A stretch of DNA of 30,949 nt from an uncultured Eubacteriales bacterium. GTDB lineage: Bacteria; Bacillota; Clostridia; Christensenellales; Aristaeellaceae. The notes beneath the pieces were generated by a model that worked only from the letters and a program-made list of their open reading frames with translations, was not told the DNA's origin and made no database searches. Location: the NCBI GenBank assembly GCA_900553295.1, contig USCR01000009.1:1-30949 (forward strand). The letters run 5' to 3'. The position numbers and the translations under genes are program-made. Shown here piece after piece: positions 14,675 through 23,985 of this stretch. Within the stretch, counting starts at the first letter, position 1. The number at the start of each line of letters is the position of its first letter.

Positions 14675-15981
14675 GTGCACAGTTACCACAGGCCTTTGTG
14701 GAACGCATGGCAGCCCGGCTGAAGGACGAGCTGCCAGCTTTTTTGCGTTCCTATGAGGAACCTTATTGCCGGGGGATACGCTTTCAGCCTGGAAAGCTGG
14801 TCCCTCCTGCGGCGTGGCCCGCAGGTGTGGGCGAGCAGATCCCCTGGGAACCGGCGGCGCGGTACCTGGTCATGGAGAGCGACGCGGGAACCATGGTGCT
14901 GCATGAGGCCGGAGGATGGTATTTGCAGGAACCCAGCGCCATGGCGCCGGTGGCGGCGCTGAATCCCCAGCCTGGAGAACGTGTGCTGGATTTATGCGCT
15001 GCCCCGGGGGGAAAGTCCACGCAGATTGCGGCGCACCTGGGCGGGAAAGGCTTGCTGGTGAGCAATGAGCCTGTACCCAAGCGCGCGGCTGTGCTTTCCA
15101 GGAATCTGGAGCGCATGGGCGCTACCAATGCGCTGGCGGTATCGGCCTATCCGGACCAGCTGGCGGCACAGTGGCCTGCGTACTTTGACGCTGTGCTGGT
15201 GGATGCTCCGTGCTCGGGGGAAGGTATGTTCCGGCGGCATCCAGAAACCCGGGAGGAATGGTCTCCCGAGGCACCAGCCGGCTGCGCCAAGCGTCAGCGG
15301 GAAATTCTGGCGGCAGCGGCGCGGCTGGTGCGGCCCGGTGGACGGATGGTGTATTCCACCTGCACGTTGAACACCATGGAAAACGAAGAAAATATATCCT
15401 GGTTTCTTACGGAGCACAGCGATTTTTCTGTGTGCCCGTTTCAGCTCCCTGGCGTGGACGGCACAGCAGGCATGGCAACGCTTTTCCCCCATCGGGTACG
15501 GGGAGAGGGGCATTTCCTGGCGCTGCTGGTAAGGCAAGGGGAAGACGTGGAAACCTGTGCTACATCGTCAGGCCTGCCACAAGCCGATGCAGTGCGCGTG
15601 CGGGCGTTGCAGGCATTTGCCTGCGGGGAGCATCCGGTCCGGGTGCACATGCTGGGAGAAACACTGGTATCCCTACCGGAGGCGTGTCCGGCGCTGCGGG
15701 GTATCCGCGTGCTGCGGGCGGGGCTTCACCTGGGGCAGGTGAGGGGCAAGCTGTTTTTTCCCGACCATGCCTGGGCACTGTCTGTGCAGCCGCCGGAATG
15801 TCCACGCGTGGCGCTTACCCAGGAGGAAGCCATGGCATACCAGGCAGGGGAGGAACTCCCGGCGGAAGGCACGGGATATGTTCTGCCCACCTTTGAAGGA
15901 CTCCCCCTGGGGTGGGGAAAAGTGTCCAATGGGCGTATGAAAAACCACTATCCCAAGGGCTTGCGCCGTACGCTTCGATAA
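14671..15981 (+). CDS. NOL1/NOP2/Sun (RsmF-like) rRNA 5-methylcytosine methyltransferase
   Basis: The 436-aa enzyme should transfer a methyl group from SAM to cytosine C5 in 16S rRNA. Motif I is LDLCAAPGGKSTQ (about residue 110), motif IV is DAPCSGEGMF with C181, and motif VI is STCTLNTMENE with C231; the two cysteines are the release and catalytic pair of this family. The C-terminal about 140 residues resemble the PUA-like and RsmF_methylt-C parts, ending in NGRMKNHYPKGLRR. ATG 14671 overlaps the previous stop by 4 nt (ATGA) and has GGAGG four bases upstream. The exact target base cannot be read from the sequence. Confidence 0.92.
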   Translation: MSAQLPQAFVERMAARLKDELPAFLRSYEEPYCRGIRFQPGKLVPPAAWPAGVGEQIPWEPAARYLVMESDAGTMVLHEAGGWYLQEPSAMAPVAALNPQPGERVLDLCAAPGGKSTQIAAHLGGKGLLVSNEPVPKRAAVLSRNLERMGATNALAVSAYPDQLAAQWPAYFDAVLVDAPCSGEGMFRRHPETREEWSPEAPAGCAKRQREILAAAARLVRPGGRMVYSTCTLNTMENEENISWFLTEHSDFSVCPFQLPGVDGTAGMATLFPHRVRGEGHFLALLVRQGEDVETCATSSGLPQADAVRVRALQAFACGEHPVRVHMLGETLVSLPEACPALRGIRVLRAGLHLGQVRGKLFFPDHAWALSVQPPECPRVALTQEEAMAYQAGEELPAEGTGYVLPTFEGLPLGWGKVSNGRMKNHYPKGLRRTLR

Positions 15982-16020
15982 GCCTGACATGCTGCGTGGT
16001 ACAAAAGGAGCGGAGAAGTT

Positions 16021-17301
16021 ATGGAAAGAGGAGAACAAAGGTACCTGACCTATCTGGAGATTCTGCGCCGGGAATTGGTGCCTGCCATGGGCTGCACGGA
16101 ACCGGTGGCGCTGGCTTACTGTGCGGCAAAGGCCCGGGAACTCCTGGGCACGCTGCCTGACCGGGTGGAGGTGGAGGCCAGCGGCAATATCATCAAGAAT
16201 GTGAAGAGCGTGATTGTGCCCAATACAGATGGACGCAAGGGCATTGAGGCCGCTGCGGCCATTGGTGTACTGGCTGGCGACGCCTCCAGGGAGCTGGAGG
16301 CGCTTTCACAGGTAACGCAGGAACAGAAGGAAGCCTTGGGCCCCTATATGGAGCGCACCAGCTTTCAGGTTACTCCCGCAGATAGCGATTTGGTGCTGGA
16401 TATCCGGGTGAGGGTATTTCAGGGCACGCGGCAGGCGGAGGCACGTATCGTGCATCACCACATCAACGTGGTGTATCTCGCCTGTGATGGGCAGGTGCTG
16501 CTGGACAAGCCATTGGACGAGCATCCCGCGGAGGGCAGCGTAGACTACGGTCTGTTATCCGTGGCGGGCATCTGCGACTTTGCGGATACCGTGGATCTGG
16601 AGGACGTCCGCGACATATTGGACAGGCAAATTGCCTACAATACCGTGGTGTCGGACGAGGGCCTGCGGGGAAACTATGGCGCGAACATCGGCAAGGTGCT
16701 GCTGGATGCCTACGGCCGGGATATACGGACCCGGGCCAAGGCGCGGGCTGCCGCGGGATCGGACGCGCGTATGAATGGCTGCGAACTGCCGGTGATTATC
16801 AATTCGGGCAGTGGCAATCAGGGAATGACCACCTCCTTGCCCGTCATTGAGTACGCCAAGGAACTGGGCGCATCCCAGGAAAAGCTTTATCGGGCGCTGA
16901 CGCTTTCCAACCTGCTGGCGATTCATGAAAAAACGGGCATCGGCGCATTGTCCGCCTACTGCGGCGCGGTAAGCGCCGGCGCAGCGGCGGGGGCAGGCAT
17001 TGCCTACCTGAACGGAGGCGGGCTGGATGCGGTGAGCCATACAATCATCAATGCCCTGGCGGTTACCTCCGGCATTGTATGCGATGGAGCCAAGGCTTCC
17101 TGTGCGGCAAAGATTGCAGCGGCGGTGGATGCGGGCATCCTGGGATATGAAATGCACATCCGTGGCCAGCACTTCGATGGCGGCGACGGTATTGTATCCC
17201 GGGGTGTGGAGGAGACCATACGCAATGTGGGCCTGCTGGGCAAGGAAGGCATGCGGGAAACGGACAAGGAAATTCTTACCATTATGACCTGCTTTGACTG
17301 A
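16021..17301 (+). CDS. UPF0597/YhaM family Fe-S enzyme (L-cysteine desulfidase or serine dehydratase-like)
   Basis: The 426-aa protein belongs to the UPF0597 family related to Fe-S L-serine dehydratase alpha subunits; the E. coli member CyuA (YhaM) degrades cysteine to pyruvate, ammonia and sulfide. Conserved family pieces are MGCTEPVALAY (C25), NIIKNVKSV with the nearby VPNT, SGSGNQGMTTSLPV, and YCGAVSAGAAAGAGI plus VCDGAKASCAAK, whose cysteines are the candidates for the [4Fe-4S] cluster. AAGGAG lies upstream of the ATG. It is the sixth gene of the cdaA operon after a 39-nt gap. Substrate (Cys or Ser) cannot be settled here. Confidence 0.88.
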   Translation: MERGEQRYLTYLEILRRELVPAMGCTEPVALAYCAAKARELLGTLPDRVEVEASGNIIKNVKSVIVPNTDGRKGIEAAAAIGVLAGDASRELEALSQVTQEQKEALGPYMERTSFQVTPADSDLVLDIRVRVFQGTRQAEARIVHHHINVVYLACDGQVLLDKPLDEHPAEGSVDYGLLSVAGICDFADTVDLEDVRDILDRQIAYNTVVSDEGLRGNYGANIGKVLLDAYGRDIRTRAKARAAAGSDARMNGCELPVIINSGSGNQGMTTSLPVIEYAKELGASQEKLYRALTLSNLLAIHEKTGIGALSAYCGAVSAGAAAGAGIAYLNGGGLDAVSHTIINALAVTSGIVCDGAKASCAAKIAAAVDAGILGYEMHIRGQHFDGGDGIVSRGVEETIRNVGLLGKEGMRETDKEILTIMTCFD

Positions 17302-17323
17302 TGATGAAAGGGGAGTGCGCGGC

Positions 17324-18208
17324 GTGAAGCTGTTTCTGGAAGATTGTCCCTTTTATCGTGGCAATCTGCATACACATACCACCCAAAGCGATGGACACAA
17401 AACGCCGGAGGAATCCATGGCGGCCTATCGGGACGCGGGGTATGATTTTCTTGCACTGACGGATCACCGGAAGGTGACCAGCGTTGCCCATGCGCCGGAA
17501 GGCTTGGTGGCAATTCCGGGCATTGAGTTGGATTATGTGCTGTCCAACCAGTGGGTGCACCTATTGGGTTTGGGGGTCAGCCAGGAGATTGAGCAGCGCT
17601 GCATGCCCCGGGGGACGGTACAGGAGGGCATTGACCTTATCCATGCCTGCGGAGGCTTGGCGGTGCTGAACCACCCGGCCTGGTCGCTGAACACGCCGGA
17701 GCTGATTGCCTCCCTGCGGGGTCTGGCAGCGGCGGAGGTGTGGAATTCCGTATCCACCCTGCCTTACAATGCGGACCGGGCGGATTCTTCCTCGCTGCTG
17801 GATGTGGCGGCATCACAGGGCGCGGTGCTGCCCCTGATGGCTAACGACGATACCCACTATTACGAACAGGAATTTGCCAAGGGTTGGAACATGGTTCAGG
17901 CGAAGGAGAAATCCGTGACGGGCATCCTGGAGGCGCTGGCAGCGGGACGGTACTACGCTACCCAGGGGCCGGCATTTCACCAGGTGGAGATCACCGGGCG
18001 TATGGTACGGGTAAGCTGCTCACCGGTGGAGAGCATTGTATTTTGCAGCAATGTGCCCTGGACACCCAACCGAAGCCAGGTGGGACATGCGCTCACCGAA
18101 GCCACCTATGAGCTGACCGACCGGGAAAGCTTCATCCGTGTGCAGCTGACGGATGCCCAGGGACATCATGCCTGGAGCAACCCAGTGGCACGTCAATGGA
18201 TCAGGTAA
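17324..18208 (+). CDS. PHP-domain phosphoesterase
   Basis: PHP proteins use a three-metal site to cleave phosphate esters, for example histidinol phosphate or pAp-type nucleotides. The family pattern is present: HTHTTQSDG near residue 17, ALTDHRK near residue 45, a conserved E in IPGIELDY, NHPAW near 118, and NDDTHYY near 175. The C-terminal about 80 residues have an Ig-like beta pattern that I cannot name. I chose the GTG at 17324 because AGGGGAG (17309-17315) precedes it by eight bases; a TTG at 17294 would overlap the previous gene and lacks a site. Last gene before the strong terminator at 18212. Confidence 0.85.
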   Translation: MKLFLEDCPFYRGNLHTHTTQSDGHKTPEESMAAYRDAGYDFLALTDHRKVTSVAHAPEGLVAIPGIELDYVLSNQWVHLLGLGVSQEIEQRCMPRGTVQEGIDLIHACGGLAVLNHPAWSLNTPELIASLRGLAAAEVWNSVSTLPYNADRADSSSLLDVAASQGAVLPLMANDDTHYYEQEFAKGWNMVQAKEKSVTGILEALAAGRYYATQGPAFHQVEITGRMVRVSCSPVESIVFCSNVPWTPNRSQVGHALTEATYELTDRESFIRVQLTDAQGHHAWSNPVARQWIR

Positions 18209-18211
18209 TAC

Positions 18212-18257
18212 AAAAAAGGAGCATGCGCGGCAAGATGGCCGGGCATGCTCCTTTTTT
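18212..18257. terminator. perfect bidirectional terminator
   Basis: A 15-bp perfect stem (18212-18226 with 18243-18257) with A6 before and T6 after it, loop 16 nt. It serves the cdaA operon on the plus strand and the leftward glycosidase gene on the minus strand. Confidence 0.95.
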
Positions 18258-18285
18258 CGTAGAAATGAGGCACCAGTACGCAGTC

Positions 18286-19830
18286 TTAAGCTCCAGGTGC
18301 GGAAAGCCGCTTGATTTGGATGGCCATGTAGGGCTTGGCAGGCAGGGCAATCCGGAAAGTGCCGCTGAATATTCCCGCGCAGGTATCGGTCATTTCCCAG
18401 GTATCCAGTACATGCACTTCATAACGGCTGTTCTCGTCCAGCGCGAAATCCCGGAAGGAAGGACGCATGAAGCTGTAATAGTGCAGATAATAGGTGCCTT
18501 GATAGGCGGCTTCCTGGGGGACGGCGCACACTTCATCCCAACTGGCGCGATAGGGGCGCAGGCCAATGCCTGGGGTTTGCCGGAGAACTTCATACAGGAA
18601 ACGGAAGCGGCTGGGGCTTTCCCCGTACAACTTGCCGCCATGGGACCACCACAGGATGCCCTCATGGTGCAAGAAGGTCTCTCCGTGACCGGCATATCCG
18701 CCCCGCACCGCTGCTTCCCAGAAGCGGCGTACCAGCTCCTGGCCGCTGATGTTGCCCCAACCGTGCTGAATATCGCCCTCATAGCAGATTTCGTCGAGTA
18801 TGACAGGTTTGCGGTAGCTTTCCCGCCAGGTTTCTACTAGCTCGGCAGACTTGTATAGATCCTGCCGCTGTATGCTGCAATGGGTTACCCAGGGGCGGCT
18901 GTAATCATAAAAATGGGCGCAGCTGTGAATGGAGCGCAAATGCCGGTAAGGGTCGCTTTGGCAGATGGTATCCGCAATGGCCTCCCAGTCGGCCAGCTCC
19001 TTGGCAGGCATCAAATCATATTCATTGGCCAGGGACCACCATACATTCCGGTAGGCACTGTAACGGGCGGCCATGTAGCGGACGTAGAACAGATCCTGCG
19101 CGCGGGTCATGGAGGAAAATCCCCAGCGGTCATAGGGGTGGAACAGGATCAGGTCGGCTTGAATGCCCAGACGCAGCAATGCCTCCATACACCGGTCCAG
19201 GTGACGGAAGTGCGCGGGATGAAAGCGAAAGAAATCCCAATGGTTTCCCTCTGTCTTGCCGGTGTACTGGTGGAAGTTTTCAGAGGTGAGCACGGAGGCG
19301 TCCATGGGGGTGCCTTCATAGGGATAGGAGCGGGGCTCGCGCAGGTTATAGTCATAATGCTTGGGAAACACACAGAAGCGGATTTTATTGAAGGCGCTGT
19401 TTTTGAGGGTTTCCAGCGTCTGGGCAATGATGGCGTCATTCTGCCAGGGCCACACATAGCAAGTGGTGCCCACGGAGTAATAGGGTGTGCCGTCCTCGTA
19501 GGCCAGATGCCAGGTGTTGGCCACACGAACCATACCGTGATTTTGCCCGGTGGCAGGGGTTACCTGGAAGGTGCCTTCCAGCGGTTGAGAAAACGTGGAA
19601 GTTACCGTGAAGCTATACGTCCCCTGGAAGGAGGGCATAAAGCGCACGCGGTATACGCCATCCCCATCATAAAACCCCGAAACCGTAACTTCTTCATTGG
19701 AGCAGCGAAAGACAGCGGTGACAGATTGTTCCATAAAGGGATTGCCTTGGGACGGCCCCTGGAGACATAATTCCATGGGGCTCCAGCGCTCTGCCTGCGT
19801 AGGGTAAACCAGTGGTTGTGTGGAACGCAT
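18286..19830 (-). CDS. DUF5060/DUF4038-type glycoside hydrolase (TIM barrel)
   Basis: The 514-aa protein resembles the DUF5060-DUF4038-DUF5605 family, related to the GH140 apiosidases. An N-terminal beta-sandwich (about 10-90) is followed by a TIM barrel that begins with the typical TWHLAYEDGTPYYSVGTTCY (about 105-125), and a C-terminal beta domain (about 430-514). E270 in SLANEYD and E347 in VILDEICYEG sit at the ends of strands 4 and 7, as acid and nucleophile of a retaining clan A enzyme would. No signal peptide is seen, so it should act on imported glycans. The ATG at 19830 has AAGGAG eight bases upstream; a GTG one codon earlier is possible. It is 37 nt downstream of the broken regulator and likely co-transcribed with it. 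Substrate unknown; pectin side chains are a reasonable guess from the context. Confidence 0.82.
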   Translation of the reverse strand: MRSTQPLVYPTQAERWSPMELCLQGPSQGNPFMEQSVTAVFRCSNEEVTVSGFYDGDGVYRVRFMPSFQGTYSFTVTSTFSQPLEGTFQVTPATGQNHGMVRVANTWHLAYEDGTPYYSVGTTCYVWPWQNDAIIAQTLETLKNSAFNKIRFCVFPKHYDYNLREPRSYPYEGTPMDASVLTSENFHQYTGKTEGNHWDFFRFHPAHFRHLDRCMEALLRLGIQADLILFHPYDRWGFSSMTRAQDLFYVRYMAARYSAYRNVWWSLANEYDLMPAKELADWEAIADTICQSDPYRHLRSIHSCAHFYDYSRPWVTHCSIQRQDLYKSAELVETWRESYRKPVILDEICYEGDIQHGWGNISGQELVRRFWEAAVRGGYAGHGETFLHHEGILWWSHGGKLYGESPSRFRFLYEVLRQTPGIGLRPYRASWDEVCAVPQEAAYQGTYYLHYYSFMRPSFRDFALDENSRYEVHVLDTWEMTDTCAGIFSGTFRIALPAKPYMAIQIKRLSAPGA

Positions 19831-19867
19831 CACCAGTTCTCCTTTTTGAATAAAATCGGCGCGTCCA

Positions 19868-22107
19868 TTAACCTTTCATTTCACTGGGGGTCATGCCGTA
19901 GCGCTTTTTGAAGGCGCGGCGGAAAGTGGTGGCGTTGTTGTAGCCCAGTTCCATGGCAAGCTCTGTGAGATTGCAGTGGCCTTGCTTGAGCCGGCGCACG
20001 GCCTCGTTCAGGCGCAGGTTCTCCAAGTATACGGAGAAGTTTTGACCGGTTTTGTCCTTGAACAGGTGGGAAAGGTAACTTTCGGAAATATTAAAGCGGT
20101 CGGACAGCTTGGTCAGGCATAGGGAAGGATCTGTGAAATTTTCCATCAGGTAACGTTCCACTTCGGGAATGGGGTCGGCGGGCACGGCAGAGCGGGTGAA
20201 GAAATCGCACAGGAGCATGGCGCAGCTTTCCAGCAGGGGAAAGGTTGCCTGCTCGGACAGGCGCTGATCCAATACGGCCAACCGTTCACGCTCCTCATCA
20301 CTTTGGGGCGGGGTGATTTGAAAGCGTGCCTTGAGCAGGGTGTTTTTCAGGTCGGAGAGCAGGAAGTTCAGCAGCGTCACGGACAAGGAACGCTCTTCCA
20401 CGTTTTCCTGGCGGATCATGGACAGCAGCTCCACCACCTGCTGCTTGTTGCCTGTGGTAATAAAGTGCTGCAGCTTGGCGGAGAGCTCGATGGGGTAATA
20501 CCAGCTCTCCGTATCCTTGCGGATCATCTCGTAGGGCAGGAAGATATGATGCTTGGTGGTATACCGGGCCGCCTGCCGGGACTGCTCGTAGGCCTCCCAC
20601 AACAGCTGCGGGGATTCGGTACCCTTGCCCACGCCTGCATAGAACCACAGGTCGTGATTGACGGACAGATCCTCGTGCATGCGTACAATCCGCGATTGCA
20701 GATCCATGAGGGGGTCCTCCGCGCTCGTATCATAGGCCACCAGCACCACAAAGCTGCGGGACAGGGTGGTGTAGAAATAAAGCGGATGCTTTCCCGACAG
20801 GTATTCGGTCAGGTGCTCGCACAGTATGTCGTATTCATTCATGGGGTCGCCGAGCACGCTGTCCTGCCGGTTGGCAATGCAGTAGAGCACATAATATTTC
20901 AGCGGCGGTTCCAGGTGGAGAAACTGCATCATATAGGCAAATTCTTCATTGGAGGCCACGTGTCCGGAAAGCACCTTGCGCACGTAGGAAGCGCAAAGGA
21001 GGGGCCGCTGCTGCTCAATTTCCAGCTGCAACCGTGCGCGGTCGCCCTCCGCCTGGACCAGCTGATCGCTCAGCTGATGCACCGGGCGCATGTTTTGCCG
21101 CACCAGCAGCACCACCAGTGCCAGACCGCCCAATAATCCCAGAATAAAGATAGCCAAAAACGGAAGATCAAAATTGCCCAGCGCTGCGGTGCACATGGCG
21201 GTGGGGAGCGCCGCGTAATACACCCAACCATTGCGATCCTCCCGGCGGAAAAGGCGCATGTCCTCATAGGTAGCGGTACCGTTAGGGTCATAGGCAGCGC
21301 TGGTCATGGCCTGCAATAGGGCAGCATCCTCGCCTGTTAGGGCTGCGCTCTCCGCCTGCAAAAGGGGAATGACCTGATTTTCCGCCAGTAGAAGCTGATT
21401 GCGGCCAGTCCTGTCCTGGATAACCACCCGGGAGCCGGGGTTTTCGTCCATCTCAAAGAGAACGCGGAGCGCGGAAGCGTTCAGCTCAAACCATACCACC
21501 GCGGGTACTTTGCGCGAGGAGAGACTGTTGATGTCCAGCGCGTAGCAGATGATGGAGGATTCACCCCCAAAGGGGGCTACGCTGAAAAAGCGCCCCGGCG
21601 CTTCGGCATTTTGCAGAACCTGCAGCCAGTCCTGGTAGGCATTTTTCTGATAGGCACGGTAGCTGCTGTAATATGTTCGGCGGGGGTAAACTGGCTGGCA
21701 GAGATGACATTGCCTGAGGAGGAAAGGTAAATGGGGCTTTCCATCAGCGGCAGATTCATAAGGCTGAACAGCTTGGAGGAGAGATCCTGCATCACTTCAT
21801 AGGCTGTATAGATATAGTTGGGTTCTTCCATGCTGCTCATATTGGAAAAGCGGATGAAGGTGGAGTCCGTGAGCAGATGGCGAGCGTATCCGTTCATGAG
21901 TGAAAAATGATTTCCCATGGAAGCGACGTTTGTCTCCAGCTGCGTTGCTTCCTGCTGCCAGAAATTCTCCCGGGCATTGTGGGTGGAACTGGCATAGAGC
22001 GCAACGCCCAGGGCCAGGCAGACCAAAAGAAAGCAGCAGTAGCTCACGGCAAAGCGCGACGCCAGGGGAGAACGCCTTCTTTCACTTAAGGATAGCTTAC
22101 GCAGCAT
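19868..22107 (-). pseudogene. membrane AraC-family sensor-regulator, broken by a 1-nt frameshift
   Basis: Two reading frames together make one protein of about 746 aa: N-terminal basic start and helix (MLRKLS, then FAVSYCCFLLVCLALGVALY), an extracellular sensor, a second helix (FLAIFILGLLGGLALVVLLV), a cytoplasmic central domain and a C-terminal AraC HTH pair (LTKLSDRFNISESYLSHLF and LTELAMELGYNNATTFRRAF). This YesN/LplR-like layout is usual beside CUT1 transporters. Frame 1 ends at 21577; the C-terminal frame reads back past its apparent start into the same sensor domain. Adding one base in the C5 run (G5 at 21682-21686 on the plus strand) restores a smooth reading, TPRRTYYSSYRAYQ. The break may be real, a phase-variable switch, or a sequencing error. 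The start at ATG 22107 lacks a strong ribosome-binding site. Confidence 0.85.
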
Positions 22108-22178
22108 ATGGATCACACTCGCTTCATAGAGAAATGCATCAGGACGCAACGGACGTTCCGCGCAGCTTCGATATGCTT

Positions 22179-22206
22179 ATTGTAGCAGAAATACCTTATT
22201 TTTCAA
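22179..22206 (-). promoter_or_regulatory. promoter of the AraC regulator-glycosidase unit
   Basis: On the minus strand TTGAAA (22206-22201) and TACAAT (22184-22179) are separated by 16 bp. It fires leftward, divergent from the transporter operon. Confidence 0.7.
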
Positions 22207-22277
22207 GGGCAAATGGATAGAACGTACAATTTTTGACTGTTTGACAGCCGGCGCTTAGCAGCAAAAGGCCCATGTTT

Positions 22278-22295
22278 GCAAGAGATGTTTCTTGC
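22278..22295. promoter_or_regulatory. inverted repeat, possible operator of the transporter operon
   Basis: GCAAGA (22278-22283) and TCTTGC (22290-22295) frame a 6-bp spacer and overlap the -35 of the proposed promoter at 22292-22321. AraC proteins more often use direct repeats, so the binding protein is open. Confidence 0.35.
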
Positions 22296-22321
22296 CAGAA
22301 GACGCTTGCACATGGTAAAGT
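22292..22321 (+). promoter_or_regulatory. candidate promoter of the sugar transporter operon
   Basis: TTGCCA (22292-22297), 18-bp spacer, TAAAGT (22316-22321). The match is fair, as expected for an activator-dependent promoter. It would leave about 55 nt of leader before the ATG at 22383. Confidence 0.45.
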
Positions 22322-22382
22322 GATGCCAACGAAGGGATGTGGCAACGGAACGGCATCCCGCAAAAAGAAAGGACGGAACCCA

Positions 22383-23876
22383 ATGAAGAAACTGTTGGCA
22401 ATCGTACTGACACTGGCATTGTGCATGGGTCTGGTGGTCCTGCCCGCCAGCGCGGAAGAAGTTGCGAAACCCGAGAAGATCACCATCTTTGTGGATGGTA
22501 CCGTGTTCACCGAATCCAATGCCCAGGATAAGTTCATTGAGCGCTGGGAAGAGCTTTCCGGCATTGAGCTGGAAATCATTCAGCCTGACCATGACGCCTA
22601 CTACGATGTGCTGCAGCAGCAGATTGCTTCCGGCGAATGGCCCGATGTAATGATCCTTTCTTCCACCTATTATGCAGCCTATGCCTCCGAAGGCGTGCTG
22701 TGGGACATGACCGACGCCTGGGAGAACAGCGCCACCAAGAACAGCGGCCGCTTCACCGGCGATGATGTCATCGAAGGGCTGAAGATTGGCGGACGGCTGT
22801 ACGGCTTTGCGGATGCCCGTGGCGGCGGCTGCGTTACCTATGTAAAGAAGGCCTGGCTGGATGCCGTGGGCATGGAAGCTCCCACCACCTGGGATGAATA
22901 CGCTGCCATGTGCGACGCCTTTGTAAACCAGGACCCCGATGGCGACGGCGCCAAGGATACCTACGCGCTGACCGCCGCTGGCTTCATTGGCGTGGAAGCC
23001 CCCTTTGTGAACTACCTGCCTGAGTTCTATCAGGATGCGTATCCCTCCTTCTACCAGAATGAAGAAGGCGTGTGGGTGGACGGCTTCACCGAGCCTGCCA
23101 TGGAGGCTGCGCTGGCCCGCCTGGCCGAAGGCTACAGCAAGGGCTGGATTGACCCCACCACCCTGACCAACGGCACCAACGACTGCCGGAACAAGTTCTA
23201 TGACGATACCACCGGCATTTTCACCTACTGGTCCGGCACCTGGGCTACCAACCTGAAGAACAACCTGGTGAACAACGGCCACGATGGCGAGCTGATTGCC
23301 CTGGCTCCCCTGGAAGGCGCGCCTGGTTACTTTGACCGTACGCCGCCTGTGTGGGCCATCTCCTCCACCTGCGAGAATCCCGAGGGCGTGTTCAAGTACT
23401 TCATTGATACCATCCTGGATGGCGGCGACATGCAGTTCCTGTGGACCTATGGCGTGGAAGACGTGCACTGGAGCCGCAAGGCTGGCACCGTGCTGGGCGT
23501 GACCTATGAAGACGGGCAGTTCCACATGCTGGAGAGCCTTGAAATTCCCGGCACCGCCTACACCAAGCACCACACCGACCCCGTGAGCTCCCTGGCTTCC
23601 TTTGCCGAGGGCTACGACGACCCCATCGACGAGATTATCCAGCCTGAAAACCTGGAATCCGCGGAAATCTTTGCGGCGAACTGCCGTCCTGCGGCCATCG
23701 TGCCCAGCACCGACGCCATGAGCACCTACAACGGCGACCTGACTACCCTCAAGAATGAGCTCATTGCCAAGGTGGCCATGGGTGAGATGACCTATGAAGA
23801 TGCCATGACCCGCTTTGCCAACGAGGGTCAGGCTTGGTCCGATGCTATTGTGGAGAGCCTGAACGCCGCGAACTAA
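22383..23876 (+). CDS. extracellular sugar-binding protein of a CUT1 ABC transporter
   Basis: The 497-aa protein should capture oligosaccharides outside the cell and hand them to the two permeases that follow. It starts with a typical signal sequence (MKK, hydrophobic core to about residue 20, ASA before the Glu pair at about 25). The mature part has the family-1 solute-binding layout: KITIFVDGT strand, IASGEWPDVMIL near residue 85, DPDGDGAKDTYAL (a motif common to the LplA/LipO/YtcQ group) near residue 190. The lone Cys14 in the signal core is preceded by Leu, not Gly, Ala or Ser, so there is no standard lipobox; the protein may be released or held by other means. First gene of the rightward operon. 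Confidence 0.92.
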   Translation: MKKLLAIVLTLALCMGLVVLPASAEEVAKPEKITIFVDGTVFTESNAQDKFIERWEELSGIELEIIQPDHDAYYDVLQQQIASGEWPDVMILSSTYYAAYASEGVLWDMTDAWENSATKNSGRFTGDDVIEGLKIGGRLYGFADARGGGCVTYVKKAWLDAVGMEAPTTWDEYAAMCDAFVNQDPDGDGAKDTYALTAAGFIGVEAPFVNYLPEFYQDAYPSFYQNEEGVWVDGFTEPAMEAALARLAEGYSKGWIDPTTLTNGTNDCRNKFYDDTTGIFTYWSGTWATNLKNNLVNNGHDGELIALAPLEGAPGYFDRTPPVWAISSTCENPEGVFKYFIDTILDGGDMQFLWTYGVEDVHWSRKAGTVLGVTYEDGQFHMLESLEIPGTAYTKHHTDPVSSLASFAEGYDDPIDEIIQPENLESAEIFAANCRPAAIVPSTDAMSTYNGDLTTLKNELIAKVAMGEMTYEDAMTRFANEGQAWSDAIVESLNAAN

Positions 23877-23913
23877 GTTTGCAGCCGGAGCCGCAATGGC
23901 CTGAAAGCCAACG

Positions 23914-23940
23914 GGCAGGGGCGGCATCACCGCCCCTGCC
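23914..23940 (+). other. intercistronic GC-rich hairpin after the binding-protein gene
   Basis: An 11-bp perfect stem (23914-23924 with 23930-23940, loop CATCA) without a T-run. Such hairpins commonly protect binding-protein mRNA from 3' decay and let it exceed permease mRNA. It is likely not a full terminator, because permease genes follow without a clear new promoter. Confidence 0.6.
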
Positions 23941-23985
23941 TGATTCCGTAAGTTAGCTATTCATTTTTGTAAGGGAGGTCATTGC

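Noticed and set aside
22203..23930. 575-codon minus-strand frame opposite the solute-binding protein
   Set aside because: Shadow of a GC-rich gene; it crosses the divergent promoter region and has no family features.
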